A stretch of 52,559 bases of DNA, from contig JAFPUE010000039.1 in assembly GCA_017395555.1 (NCBI GenBank), positions 1 to 52,559 of the forward strand, read 5' to 3'. Below the pieces are notes generated by a model. The model saw nothing but the letters and a program-made list of their open reading frames with translations. It ran no database searches and was not told where the DNA came from. This stretch comes from Ruminiclostridium sp. (GTDB lineage: Bacteria > Bacillota > Clostridia > Oscillospirales > Ruminococcaceae). Each line of letters begins with the position of its first letter. Position 1 is the first letter of the stretch. Made by a program: the position numbers and the translations under genes. Below, piece by piece: positions 16,410 through 25,011 of this stretch.

Positions 16410-17282
16410 TTATTTTGCGTTTTCTCTTATAGTATCGAACAGCCCGACACAGAGATGCATGATGACATATACAACTACGGCAATAACCACAATTTCAAAC
16501 TGGTTATAACCTGTTGTAACCGACATAAGCACGCACATGAAATACGGAAGTGTAAGCTCGCGCAATATGTCTGCCGCCTTCAGGTGCGGAACAGTTACAC
16601 CGATCATTCCTGCCAGTGTTCGTTTTTCGGTATATACAAAAGCGGTAACTGCCAAGTTAAGCGAGACTGAAATCATAAATATAAACGAAAACATATCAAA
16701 ATTTCTCACACCCGAAAAGAGAGCAAATAAAACTGCGAAAATGCAGATGAACGGGAATACCATTTTCAGCGTCAACGATCTTCCGGCTTCATACTTTGAT
16801 TTTAGAACAGTCACGGCTTTTTCGGATATCTCTGTGTATTTCTGTCTGAATCCCACTCTTATGAACAGTGACAGAAAAATGAATACTATGCCTGCGAATA
16901 TAGTAAACAAAGATACTACTTTTTCGTAGGTATGATACTGCAGCACGAACATGAGCGCTATCCCGAGTATCAGTATGCCCGTACCCGCAGCGGCAAGCAG
17001 CGAAACTGTCCTTATATGGGACAGGTATTTCTTCTCCGGGGCTTCGGTTATCACCACAGGCACAGCACCGCGGGTAATCCCCATTTCGGACAGCACCTCG
17101 TCGATGCTGCCGAACTCCGATATCACCGTGCCTATCGCTTCATTCCCGCTCTTCCCTTCTTTAACAAGCTCGTCGTACTTGTCGGTCATGTTCGCGGTTA
17201 TGTCCTCGCGCAGACGGCTCGTTTCGTTTGTAACAGGTATGCCCGTAAACATACTGTCGATATAGTTTATTATAATATCCAT
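16410..17282 (-). CDS. HAAS-domain membrane protein (PadR partner)
   Basis: A 290-residue protein with an N-terminal helical domain (residues ~1-70, IDSMFTGIPVTNETSRLREDI to FGSIDEVLSEMG) of the HAAS/DUF1700 type, which is typically encoded directly after a PadR regulator. The rest is membrane: about six hydrophobic segments from residue ~97 (SLLAAAGTGILILGIALMFVL) to the end. HAAS proteins are thought to signal to or be controlled by the adjacent PadR protein; the transported or sensed compound is unknown. It begins 15 bases after padR on the same strand, with CCTCC-complement ribosome site in between. Confidence 0.82.
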   Translation of the reverse strand: MDIIINYIDSMFTGIPVTNETSRLREDITANMTDKYDELVKEGKSGNEAIGTVISEFGSIDEVLSEMGITRGAVPVVITEAPEKKYLSHIRTVSLLAAAGTGILILGIALMFVLQYHTYEKVVSLFTIFAGIVFIFLSLFIRVGFRQKYTEISEKAVTVLKSKYEAGRSLTLKMVFPFICIFAVLFALFSGVRNFDMFSFIFMISVSLNLAVTAFVYTEKRTLAGMIGVTVPHLKAADILRELTLPYFMCVLMSVTTGYNQFEIVVIAVVVYVIMHLCVGLFDTIRENAK

Positions 17283-17297
17283 TTTTATTTCCTCCTG

Positions 17298-17618
17298 TTA
17301 TACTTCTATAAAGTTATCTATAACCTTTTTGGTAAGCTCCCATTCCTCGCATTTTTCCTTATAATACCGGCTGCCCTCGTCGGTTATGCGGTAATATGTC
17401 CGCTTCCTTCCGTCGTGCATTCCGGAATACGACGTAATGAAGCCGTTCTTTTCGAGACGTGTGAGCGCGGAATACAGGGTAGTCTCTTTCATAACGTAGT
17501 TATCGTCGGATATATCCTTTATCTGCTTTGATATCTCATATCCGTATGAGTCGCCGCATGATACGATGAAAAGGATCATCGTATCCGTATATCCGCGGAT
17601 AATATCACTGCTTATCAA
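17298..17618 (-). CDS. PadR family transcriptional regulator
   Basis: A 106-residue winged-helix repressor. Seen: the PadR core with SYGYEISKQIKDIS, TTLYSALTRLEKNGFITSY and GRKRTYYRITDEG, the wing and recognition-helix signature, followed by a short C-terminal dimerisation helix. It is followed by a HAAS membrane protein, the normal partner. Three near-identical ATAC...GTAT sites overlap its promoter at 17684-17744, so it very likely represses itself and the partner. The inducing signal is unknown; related regulators often answer to membrane-active drugs or peptides. Confidence 0.93.
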   Translation of the reverse strand: MISSDIIRGYTDTMILFIVSCGDSYGYEISKQIKDISDDNYVMKETTLYSALTRLEKNGFITSYSGMHDGRKRTYYRITDEGSRYYKEKCEEWELTKKVIDNFIEV

Positions 17619-17683
17619 ATACTGTCACCTCCGGAGATGCGCTGCCTGTCCGTGTGTAGGGGGTGCGGTACAGGCAGCCGGTA

Positions 17684-17744
17684 ATACTTCGTCAGACGAT
17701 ACTATGTCTGCCGTAGTATTATAATACCACGACTGACGTAGTAT
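17684..17744. promoter_or_regulatory. Three PadR-type operators overlapping the padR promoter
   Basis: ATACTNNG-like inverted repeats at 17684-17702 (ATAC...ATAC, half overlapping the next), 17699-17719 (ATACTA/TAGTAT) and 17724-17744 (ATACCA/TAGTAT). The last two are 21 bp each and 25 bp apart. PadR proteins bind ATAC-N8/10-GTAT type sequences, and these cover the -35 to -10 region, so autorepression is the likely effect. Confidence 0.75.
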
Positions 17745-17749
17745 GTCAA
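17721..17749 (-). promoter_or_regulatory. Promoter of padR-HAAS operon
   Basis: On the - strand TTGACA, 17-bp spacer, TATTAT. The spacer is occupied by one PadR operator. Confidence 0.8.
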
Positions 17750-17861
17750 TAGCTTTCCGCATTTTTGGCATACTGCATAAAATTCCCACTGCTTTTTATG
17801 CACAGGCAACAAATCACCGCCTCCGCAATTATTACAAATCCTTTACATTTTGCGAAAAAGG

Positions 17862-17890
17862 TTGATTTAATTGCCGGAAAGTGATATAAT
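17862..17890 (+). promoter_or_regulatory. Promoter of the first MoxR operon
   Basis: TTGATT, 17-bp spacer, TATAAT, about 55 bases before the ATG at 17949. Confidence 0.75.
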
Positions 17891-17948
17891 AATCATATAT
17901 GGCATTGCATTATGCCCTATCAATGACGTAAAAGGAAAACCTATACAG

Positions 17949-18893
17949 ATGATCCATAACAGGAAAATACAGCAGATAGCCGATGAAGTCGAAAAGGTAA
18001 TAGTCGGCAAGCGCGACGTGGTGACGATGCTGCTTATTGCGCTGCTCTCGGGCGGTCACGTTCTCGTCGAGGACGTTCCCGGCACCGGAAAGACCACCCT
18101 TGCCGCGGCTGTCGGAAAGTCCGCCGGACTTATGAGCAAGCGCGCTCAGTTCACACCGGACGTTACCGCCTCGGATATAACCGGCTTCACGATGCTGAAC
18201 AAGGAAACGAATAATTTTGAATACCGTCCCGGAATGGTCATGACCAATATCCTGCTCGCGGACGAGATAAACCGTGCCACACCGAAAACACAGTCCGCGC
18301 TGCTCGAAGCAATGGAGGAGCAGACCGTGACCGTTGACGGCGTTACGCACAAGCTCCCTGCGCCGTTTATGGTTATCGCGACACAGAACGAGCTCGGTTA
18401 TGTCGGTACCTTCCCGCTGCCGGAAGCGCAGCTCGACAGATTTATGATGAAGGTATCAATGGGCTACCCCTCCATAGATCAGGAGATAGGCATTATCGCG
18501 AGCAGGCAGAAGGCCGATCCGTTCGATCTGATAATCCCTACCTGCACGAAGGACGATATAATCACCGCGAAGAATGACGTTAAGGATACGAACATAGAGC
18601 CGTCCGTGTACCGCTATATCGTGGAGATCACCGCGAGCACGAGAGTACACCCGGCAGTCGAGCTCGGAGCAAGCCCGCGTGCTTCCCTCGCACTCATGCG
18701 TGCGGCGCAGAGCTACGCTTTCCTTAACGGGCGGGCGTATGTCGTACCGGAGGACGTTCTGCGAATGACACCGTATATCCTGCCGCACAGAATAAGGCTG
18801 ACGCAGGAAGCGAAGATAAAGCGCACCGATACAATGGACGTGCTAAGGGACATAATAAAGGCTGTGAAGCCGCCGTTCACAAGAGGTAAATAG
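17949..18893 (+). CDS. MoxR family AAA+ ATPase (first copy)
   Basis: A 314-residue AAA+ chaperone-like ATPase. Seen: VEDVPGTGKTTLAAAV (Walker A), RAQFTPDVTASDITG, ILLADEINRATPKTQSALLEAMEE (Walker B with DEINR) and ATQNELGYVGTFPLPEAQLDRF (sensor 1 and Arg finger), plus the C-terminal ASPRASLALMRAAQS. The ATG at 17949 gives the family's normal N terminus and has AAAGGAAA upstream; earlier in-frame starts lie on the promoter. MoxR proteins act with the adjacent DUF58 protein, which contains a von Willebrand A-like fold; their client is unknown. The second copy at 24026 is closely similar. Confidence 0.94.
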   Translation: MIHNRKIQQIADEVEKVIVGKRDVVTMLLIALLSGGHVLVEDVPGTGKTTLAAAVGKSAGLMSKRAQFTPDVTASDITGFTMLNKETNNFEYRPGMVMTNILLADEINRATPKTQSALLEAMEEQTVTVDGVTHKLPAPFMVIATQNELGYVGTFPLPEAQLDRFMMKVSMGYPSIDQEIGIIASRQKADPFDLIIPTCTKDDIITAKNDVKDTNIEPSVYRYIVEITASTRVHPAVELGASPRASLALMRAAQSYAFLNGRAYVVPEDVLRMTPYILPHRIRLTQEAKIKRTDTMDVLRDIIKAVKPPFTRGK

Positions 18894-18895
18894 GC

Positions 18896-20101
18896 TTGGC
18901 AAAGTACAGGATCTTATATACGATGCTTTTTATCGGAGCCGTGGTATTTGCGCTCGCCTACGAGAGCAAGCTGTCGTTCGTTCTGCTTGTGGGGACTGCT
19001 CTGCTGCCGCCGCTGACGTTCATACTTATGCTCCTGTCCGGGCTGCTTATGAAGATAGAAGTCATACCGGAGACGGAGCACGTCGGCAAGCTGCAGGACT
19101 TTGAGATCAACGTAAAGGTGACCAACCGGTTCATAATACCTGCCGCGCCGATGATCGTGACCGGGACGTTCCACGACAAGAACGGAAGCGTCATACCGGG
19201 GCGGCGGCTCGTGCTGAGCGCGGGAGCTATGCGTAAATGCGACTACTCGTTCAAGGGCAACATCAGCTTTCGCGGCGAGTATCTTCTCGGCATTGAAAGC
19301 GCGGAGATATATGATCTGCTCCGCATATTCCGTTTCAGGCTCAAGAAAACGCCGATGTGCAGGATAACCGTTATGCCGAGGCGGGTAATGCTCGACGAGA
19401 CTACGGCGCTCTGCACCGACGACTACGACAGCACGATAACGAAGGTATCGTTCATGGACAGCGGTTCGTTCGCTTCGGTACGCAAGTACGAGGACGGAGA
19501 CCTTATGAAGCACGTTCACTGGAAGCTCTCCGCTAAGCACGACGAGCTTATGGTGAAGCAGTCGGAACAGAACCTCGGAAGCAGCGCGCTTATCATAACC
19601 GATCTGCACGAGATATCGGAGGACGAGGAGATCAATATGAAAGCGGCGGACGCGGCAGTCGAGACTGCGCTCGCGCTTACGAGAAAGATAATCACCGACG
19701 GACGCACGGCGGTGAACATATACCGCGCTGCTGACGGCTCCGCGGACATAATGAACGCGGAAAAGAATGACGACTACGAGCGGCTCGTTTCGATCTTTGC
19801 TGTGCTCCCGATCACGAAAAAGGATCAGGGCGCGGAGGGGTTGATATCCTATGCTGCGGACAGCCTTACCGGCAGCGAACCGCTCTTTATCATAACCCCG
19901 AAAATGAAAGCGAAGGCGCTTTCCGACATACTGAACGCCGTCGGGAATATGTACGGCGAGATACGGATATACCTCACCGCGTCCAACCCGGACGATATGC
20001 TTGCCGCACAGGCGGGCGCCGTGGGCAATGTGTCCGTATGGCGCATTGACGACGAGGACATCTCGCTTTCTCTGCGCACCTCCATGCAGCAGCAATATTA
20101 A
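18896..20101 (+). CDS. DUF58 domain protein (first copy)
   Basis: A 401-residue protein with two N-terminal hydrophobic segments (residues ~5-50) and a large soluble part. Seen: the DUF58 signature SVRKYEDGDLMKHVHWKLSAKHDELMVKQ near residue 200 (R-x-Y-x-x-G-D ... HW-x-x-SA), which adopts a von Willebrand A-like fold in the family. It starts with TTG 2 bases after the MoxR stop, so the two are coupled; MoxR - DUF58 - transglutaminase is a conserved gene order. A membrane-anchored partner of the ATPase is the best reading. Confidence 0.9.
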   Translation: MAKYRILYTMLFIGAVVFALAYESKLSFVLLVGTALLPPLTFILMLLSGLLMKIEVIPETEHVGKLQDFEINVKVTNRFIIPAAPMIVTGTFHDKNGSVIPGRRLVLSAGAMRKCDYSFKGNISFRGEYLLGIESAEIYDLLRIFRFRLKKTPMCRITVMPRRVMLDETTALCTDDYDSTITKVSFMDSGSFASVRKYEDGDLMKHVHWKLSAKHDELMVKQSEQNLGSSALIITDLHEISEDEEINMKAADAAVETALALTRKIITDGRTAVNIYRAADGSADIMNAEKNDDYERLVSIFAVLPITKKDQGAEGLISYAADSLTGSEPLFIITPKMKAKALSDILNAVGNMYGEIRIYLTASNPDDMLAAQAGAVGNVSVWRIDDEDISLSLRTSMQQQY

Positions 20102-20135
20102 ACAAAGGTGCTGCCTTCCGGCAGCTGTCATAAAA

Positions 20136-22931
20136 ATGAGCCGAAGAAAAGAATACAGCAACGAAAAGATAATTCACGACGAATATTTCGGAAAACAGCC
20201 TTCCGCCGCATTCCTGCTGACGGCAAGGCTTGTTTTGCTGTGCGTTATGACCGGCTCGCTCATACTCGTGTTCTGCGGGCTGTACGGCTATGAGGGCAAT
20301 GCGTATATTCCTGCGGGAATTGCCGCTCTCGCCGCGGGTGTTATATACATTCTCGCGTCGGTGCTGCCTGCTCCGATCATCTACGGCGCGGTAATGACCG
20401 CAATTATCGCGGTTGTATGGGTGCTGCGCGACACCGCGCTTCGCCTCGGGCAGTATTTCTGGGATTACTTAATGGTGCGCATAGACGGCCGTATAATTCA
20501 GACCGCGGGATTTACATTCCACGAGTTTGCGCGCCTTAAAGCCAACGCAGAGCCGGAACACGGACTTATGCAGACATCATACTTCTGGGCGGCAATGCTG
20601 ATCGGAGTGCTGTGCGCGTTATTATTTGCGGCAGCCGTGCGCACAAGGATACATCTGTCCGTTCCAATAACTGCCGCCGTTATCATAACCGCACCGGCTG
20701 TTGCCGGAGAGATCGCGGGATTTCTGCCGGAATATCTTGTCTTTGTAGTCTGCATTTTCGGCTTCGAAGCGATAAGCTCAAGCTACGAGCTTGACAGCCG
20801 CTTCATATACGGGAGCCTGTCCAACGCACACCTTTACAACCACCGCAGTGACCGGGAATACAGCAGCAGGCTGGTATTCGCGCCGCCTTCCCGTAAAATC
20901 GCGGGAGATACCGTGCGCTATCACCGCTATTCCGGGAATATGATCGCGGCTGCGGCTGCGGCTGCAATTGTATTCTTCGCCGCAGCGAAGATCATTCCCG
21001 AAGGAATGGGTCTCAACTATCAGAAAGTGCTCGACACTGCCGTCTCTATCGGGAACAGCGCCGCAGACGCAGTGGGCGATCTTCTCGGTATGCCGATAGG
21101 AAGTCCCGACGACAAGGGATATTTCAGCTCCGACTCGTACGGGGACATTTCCGACAGCATAAGTATCGTTCCGCCAGGAGACAGTGACCGCGCTGTGCTT
21201 GAGGTCACACTCGGGAGAAATGACATACCCGTTTATCTGCGCGGAGATATCGGCGTTGACTACAACGGCAGCTCATGGAGCAGCGTCAGACTGACCGATG
21301 AGGAATACAGAACTGCCATTCCGGTGGGCTTCGCTCCCGAAGCGGAATATCAGGTATTCAGACAATTCCTTGCAAGAGGCTCCGTGGATTTCGATCCGGA
21401 CGAGGTAATGCCGCTCCAGTCGGTTTCCGTAAAGTACCTGCGCAATACAAGAGTGGTATTCCAGCCGGTGGCTCCCTTTGATCTGAACTATCGCGGAAGC
21501 TCGCAGTACGACTGCTTCGGAGACTTTATTCTCCGCACAAAGCGCGGCTCCGTGAACAAGTACGAAGGGCTTGCGCTGACACCCTGCATGGATTCCGGCG
21601 TATTCGGCTCGTATATATCGGATATTGCAGCATACAGCCAGCATAGTGCCGTTTCGGACGGAAGCATAACCGCGCCGGATATGACACCGATAGATTACAT
21701 CCGCGGGATAAGCGCGTATCGCGGATTTATCGAGAAGACATACAAATACAACAGTGATGCTTTCAGGACATCGGGAAGCTATAATGCCGTCTCCGGATTT
21801 ATGGCGGATTTCGAGCGGTTCTACAAGGAGTCCGGATATTACGCTGTCGAGAACACCCCCGACGAAGACACGGACGGCAGTATCACCAACAGCCAGCGCT
21901 ATTACAGGGCAAAGGCGATTTGCGAGTATTTCAGCGAAAACTTCACATATTCGCTGGACGACACCAACAACGGCGAGAATATGCTCGACACGTTCTTGAA
22001 CGAGACCAAAAGCGGTCACTGCGCGCTTTTCGCGACTGCAATGACGCTCGCCCTGCGTGAATACGGCATACCCGCGAGGTACGTCACGGGCTACGTTATC
22101 TACGGCGGCGGCGAACCCGACAAGAACGGCAATTACAAGTACACGCTGACGGAAAAGCAGCTGCACGCTTGGGTAGAGGTATATTTCCGCGGTATCGGCT
22201 GGCTTCCGTTTGACCCGACAGCCACGGTCCCGGGCTATGCAGAGATCGTCTATGAAACGCCTCCGATAGCTGCCGAAACATCGGTGACCGATACATCGGA
22301 GCCGCCATCAACTACAGCGGCGGGCGATCCGGACAGTCCTGATTCGCCGGAAAGCACAGACGCGGAGACTACCGCAGAGCCGGATAATGACCCGCTTTCA
22401 CAGGACGGCGGAGATAACGGCGAGCAGCCGGATACGGTGATACCCGTTCCGGAAACACGCAGCGGAAACGACTTCGGCAGCATTATAGTATCGCTGCTGC
22501 CGATCATCGTGATAGTGGCAGTCGCGGCGGCGCTCATTGCAATCATCGCGCTGTTCTTCCGTAACCTGCGTAAAGCAGAGAAGAAAACTATAAACAGCTT
22601 CCGGACGCTGCCGCCCTACGAGGCTTCGCAGATAATGTACCGCTTCGTGATGAGGTTGCTTGAAACGAAGGGGCTGGTTCCCGGCGCGGAACAGTTCTAC
22701 GACTTCGCGGAGCGCGTGGACGGAAGTATCGAAATGAAGGGCGCGAACGTGTTCATGATGGACGTAATGCCGGTATTCGAGAAGTGCGAGTTCGGCAGCC
22801 CGGAGATATCGCCTGTTTCGGAGGACGAGCGGAACTCGGTTTACGCCTTCACGGCAGCCGTTTACAGAAAGGTCATCGAGGACTGCACGGCAATAAAAAG
22901 AATTTTTCTTAAAATTTCGTTATTTTTGTAA
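20136..22931 (+). CDS. Membrane transglutaminase-like protein (TgpA type) with DUF4129
   Basis: A 931-residue membrane protein. Seen: several N-terminal membrane segments (to about residue 260), an extracytoplasmic region, a transglutaminase-like cysteine protease core with catalytic Cys629 (SGHCALFATAM), His677 (LHAWVEVYF) and Asp693 (PFDPT), a Ser/Thr/Glu/Asp-rich linker (~715-785), another membrane helix (~790-815) and a cytoplasmic C-terminal domain like DUF4129. Similar proteins end MoxR-DUF58 operons. The ATG at 20136 is chosen from position after the DUF58 stop, but its ribosome site is weak and a GCTGCC/GGCAGC hairpin (20110-20125) lies in front, so translation may be regulated or the start may be slightly off. 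The natural substrate is unknown. Confidence 0.88.
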   Translation: MSRRKEYSNEKIIHDEYFGKQPSAAFLLTARLVLLCVMTGSLILVFCGLYGYEGNAYIPAGIAALAAGVIYILASVLPAPIIYGAVMTAIIAVVWVLRDTALRLGQYFWDYLMVRIDGRIIQTAGFTFHEFARLKANAEPEHGLMQTSYFWAAMLIGVLCALLFAAAVRTRIHLSVPITAAVIITAPAVAGEIAGFLPEYLVFVVCIFGFEAISSSYELDSRFIYGSLSNAHLYNHRSDREYSSRLVFAPPSRKIAGDTVRYHRYSGNMIAAAAAAAIVFFAAAKIIPEGMGLNYQKVLDTAVSIGNSAADAVGDLLGMPIGSPDDKGYFSSDSYGDISDSISIVPPGDSDRAVLEVTLGRNDIPVYLRGDIGVDYNGSSWSSVRLTDEEYRTAIPVGFAPEAEYQVFRQFLARGSVDFDPDEVMPLQSVSVKYLRNTRVVFQPVAPFDLNYRGSSQYDCFGDFILRTKRGSVNKYEGLALTPCMDSGVFGSYISDIAAYSQHSAVSDGSITAPDMTPIDYIRGISAYRGFIEKTYKYNSDAFRTSGSYNAVSGFMADFERFYKESGYYAVENTPDEDTDGSITNSQRYYRAKAICEYFSENFTYSLDDTNNGENMLDTFLNETKSGHCALFATAMTLALREYGIPARYVTGYVIYGGGEPDKNGNYKYTLTEKQLHAWVEVYFRGIGWLPFDPTATVPGYAEIVYETPPIAAETSVTDTSEPPSTTAAGDPDSPDSPESTDAETTAEPDNDPLSQDGGDNGEQPDTVIPVPETRSGNDFGSIIVSLLPIIVIVAVAAALIAIIALFFRNLRKAEKKTINSFRTLPPYEASQIMYRFVMRLLETKGLVPGAEQFYDFAERVDGSIEMKGANVFMMDVMPVFEKCEFGSPEISPVSEDERNSVYAFTAAVYRKVIEDCTAIKRIFLKISLFL

Positions 22932-22939
22932 AAAAACGG

Positions 22940-22968
22940 TTGCAAATGACAAAGAAATTTGTTATAAT
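22940..22968 (+). promoter_or_regulatory. Promoter of the DHH phosphoesterase gene
   Basis: TTGCAA, 17-bp spacer, TATAAT, directly after the transglutaminase stop; GGGGG ribosome site before the ATG at 23022. Confidence 0.8.
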
Positions 22969-23021
22969 AATATTATGGTTCTATACCGATAAATTTTCAG
23001 ACTATACAGGGGGACTTTATT

Positions 23022-23951
23022 ATGAATCTGATAACCCGCTCCGATTTCGACGGACTTGCGTGCGGTGCGCTTCTCTATGAAGCAGGGATAATAGACACCT
23101 TCACCTTCAAGCACCCGAAGGATATTCAGGACGGACTTGTTCCCGTAACGGAAAACGATGTTCTCGCAAACGTTCCTTTCGTGGAGGGCTGCGGACTCTG
23201 GTTCGATCACCACTCCAGTGAATTTGAGCGCCAGCAGCTTGAGGGCAAATACAAAGGCGAAAGCCGTATCACTCCGAGCTGTGCAAGAATAATATACGAA
23301 TACTACGGCGGAAGAGAGCGCTTCCCGCAGTTCGATGACCTTATGGAGGCTGTCGATAAGGTGGACAGCGGCAACCTTACCGTTGATGAAGTGCTTCACC
23401 CCAAGGGCTGGATACTCGTCGGCTTCCTCATGGATCCGCGTACCGGTCTCGGACGTTTCAGAAACTTTACCATAAGCAACTATCAGCTCATGGAAAAGCT
23501 GCTTACCTGCTGCCGCAGCATGACGACACAGGAGATACTCGATATGCCCGACATCAAGGAGCGTATCGCAGTATATACCGAGCAGAGCGAGCTGTTCAAG
23601 GAAATGGTACACGCTCACACCGTTATCAAGGGCAATGTCATCATCACCGATCTGCGCGGCGTTGACCCGATCTACACCGGAAACCGATTCATGATATACA
23701 GCCTTTACCCCGATCAGAACATATCCGCGTGGATAGTCAACGGCAAGGGCGGCATAGGCTGCTCGGCGGCGGTTGGTTACTCCGTTATCAACAAGACCAG
23801 CCATGTTGACGTAGGAAGCCTTATGCTCAAATACGGCGGCGGCGGTCACCGCAAGGTAGGCACCTGCCAGTTCAAGGACGAGGAGCTGCCGGAGAAGCTC
23901 GACAAGATGCTCGACGAGCTTGTAAACTACGACAAGTATTATAACGTATAA
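23022..23951 (+). CDS. DHH family phosphoesterase
   Basis: A 309-residue manganese phosphoesterase of the DHH superfamily. Seen: RSDFDGLACGALL (first metal Asp pair), LWFDHHSSEF (the DHH motif) and the C-terminal DHHA1-type glycine-rich loop YGGGGHRKVGTCQF. The family includes exopolyphosphatases, NrnA-type oligoribonucleases and cyclic-di-AMP phosphodiesterases. The N-terminal wording fits the unassigned group that lacks a sensor domain. The substrate cannot be fixed; the presence of other nucleotide-signal genes in the window is not evidence. It splits two MoxR operons and has its own promoter. Confidence 0.9.
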   Translation: MNLITRSDFDGLACGALLYEAGIIDTFTFKHPKDIQDGLVPVTENDVLANVPFVEGCGLWFDHHSSEFERQQLEGKYKGESRITPSCARIIYEYYGGRERFPQFDDLMEAVDKVDSGNLTVDEVLHPKGWILVGFLMDPRTGLGRFRNFTISNYQLMEKLLTCCRSMTTQEILDMPDIKERIAVYTEQSELFKEMVHAHTVIKGNVIITDLRGVDPIYTGNRFMIYSLYPDQNISAWIVNGKGGIGCSAAVGYSVINKTSHVDVGSLMLKYGGGGHRKVGTCQFKDEELPEKLDKMLDELVNYDKYYNV

Positions 23952-23955
23952 GCGA

Positions 23956-23988
23956 TTTCCCCCGGAGACGACGCTCGTCCGGGGGAAA
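23956..23988 (+). other. Strong stem-loop between the DHH gene and second MoxR
   Basis: TTTCCCCCGG...ACGA pairs with TCGT CCGGGGGAAA: about 14 pairs with a 2-base bulge and a CGC loop. It is followed by AAAAAGTG rather than a U tract, so it is not a standard + terminator. It could be an RNA-processing or stabilising hairpin at an operon boundary. Confidence 0.55.
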
Positions 23989-24025
23989 AAGTGTAATTTC
24001 GGGGAAAACGACTTCGGAGGAAAAT

Positions 24026-24973
24026 ATGACCGCACAGGAATTCGGAAAAAAGCTGAACGAGAATATCTCAAAGGTAATAATCGGCAAGGAGCACGAAATA
24101 CGCATTATGACCGCGGCTATGCTCGCAGGTGGTCATGTTTTGTTCGAGGACGTCCCCGGCACCGGCAAGACAATGCTCGCAAGAGCCGCCGCAAAGTCAC
24201 TCGACTGCGATTTCAAGCGCATACAGTTCACACCCGATCTGCTCCCGTCGGATATTACCGGCATCAACTACTTCAACATGAAGACGCAGGAATTTATATT
24301 CCGCAAGGGTGCCGTTTTCACGAATATCCTGCTCGCAGACGAGATAAACCGCGCCACACCGCGAACACAGTCCGCACTCCTCGAATGTATGGAGGAAAAG
24401 CAGACCACAGTTGACGGCGAGACTTACAAGCTCTCGGCTCCGTTTTTTGTTATCGCTACACAGAACCCCGTCGAGACTGCCGGTACCTACCCCCTGCCAG
24501 AAGCGCAGCTTGACCGCTTTATCGTGCGACTGCACCTCGGTTACAGCTCAAGAAAAAGCGAGCTCGAAATGCTCGCGTCTATCGGCGAAACTCACCCGAT
24601 CGACAGCCTTACCGCCGTGCTCACCGCAGCCGATCTTGCCGCTGCGTCAGCCGAAGCCCTCAATGTCAGCCTCGGTGAAGCTGCCGCGGAGTATATCTGC
24701 GAGCTCGGCGACGCGACAAGACGCAGCGAAAAGATACGCCTCGGGCTCAGCCCGAGAGGACTGCTCGCGCTGAAGAAAATGTCGCAGGCTTATGCTGCGC
24801 TCTCCGGCAGCTCATTCGTCACGCCGGACCACATAAAATCGGTAGCGCCCTACGTTATCCCGCACCGCCTTATCTGCAAGGAATACGCGGTCAGCAAAAC
24901 GGGAAGCACTGCCGAAGAGATAGTAAATCAGCTGCTTGAAGATGTTCCCGTTCCCACGGAGAAGTTTGAATAA
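24026..24973 (+). CDS. MoxR family AAA+ ATPase (second copy)
   Basis: A 315-residue AAA+ ATPase, clearly a paralog of 17949-18893. Seen: FEDVPGTGKTMLARAAAK (Walker A), KRIQFTPDLLPSDITG, LLADEINRATPRTQSALLECMEE (Walker B), ATQNPVETAGTYPLPEAQLDRF (sensor 1) and SPRGLLALKKMSQ. Differences include ENPVETAG versus ENELGYVG-type sensor wording, the more typical MoxR form. Its partner DUF58 gene follows. No separate promoter was found between the DHH gene and this start (AAGGAGG-like site CGGAGG before the ATG), so it may depend on read-through. Confidence 0.94.
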   Translation: MTAQEFGKKLNENISKVIIGKEHEIRIMTAAMLAGGHVLFEDVPGTGKTMLARAAAKSLDCDFKRIQFTPDLLPSDITGINYFNMKTQEFIFRKGAVFTNILLADEINRATPRTQSALLECMEEKQTTVDGETYKLSAPFFVIATQNPVETAGTYPLPEAQLDRFIVRLHLGYSSRKSELEMLASIGETHPIDSLTAVLTAADLAAASAEALNVSLGEAAAEYICELGDATRRSEKIRLGLSPRGLLALKKMSQAYAALSGSSFVTPDHIKSVAPYVIPHRLICKEYAVSKTGSTAEEIVNQLLEDVPVPTEKFE

Positions 24974-25011
24974 TACTGATAATATCTGCCGGCGGGAGGT
25001 GAACGCAGGGA

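Noticed and set aside
18914..20161. 415-codon open frame on - opposite DUF58
   Set aside because: The DUF58 signature and its coupling to MoxR fix the + strand; the - frame is Arg/Tyr/His-rich noise.
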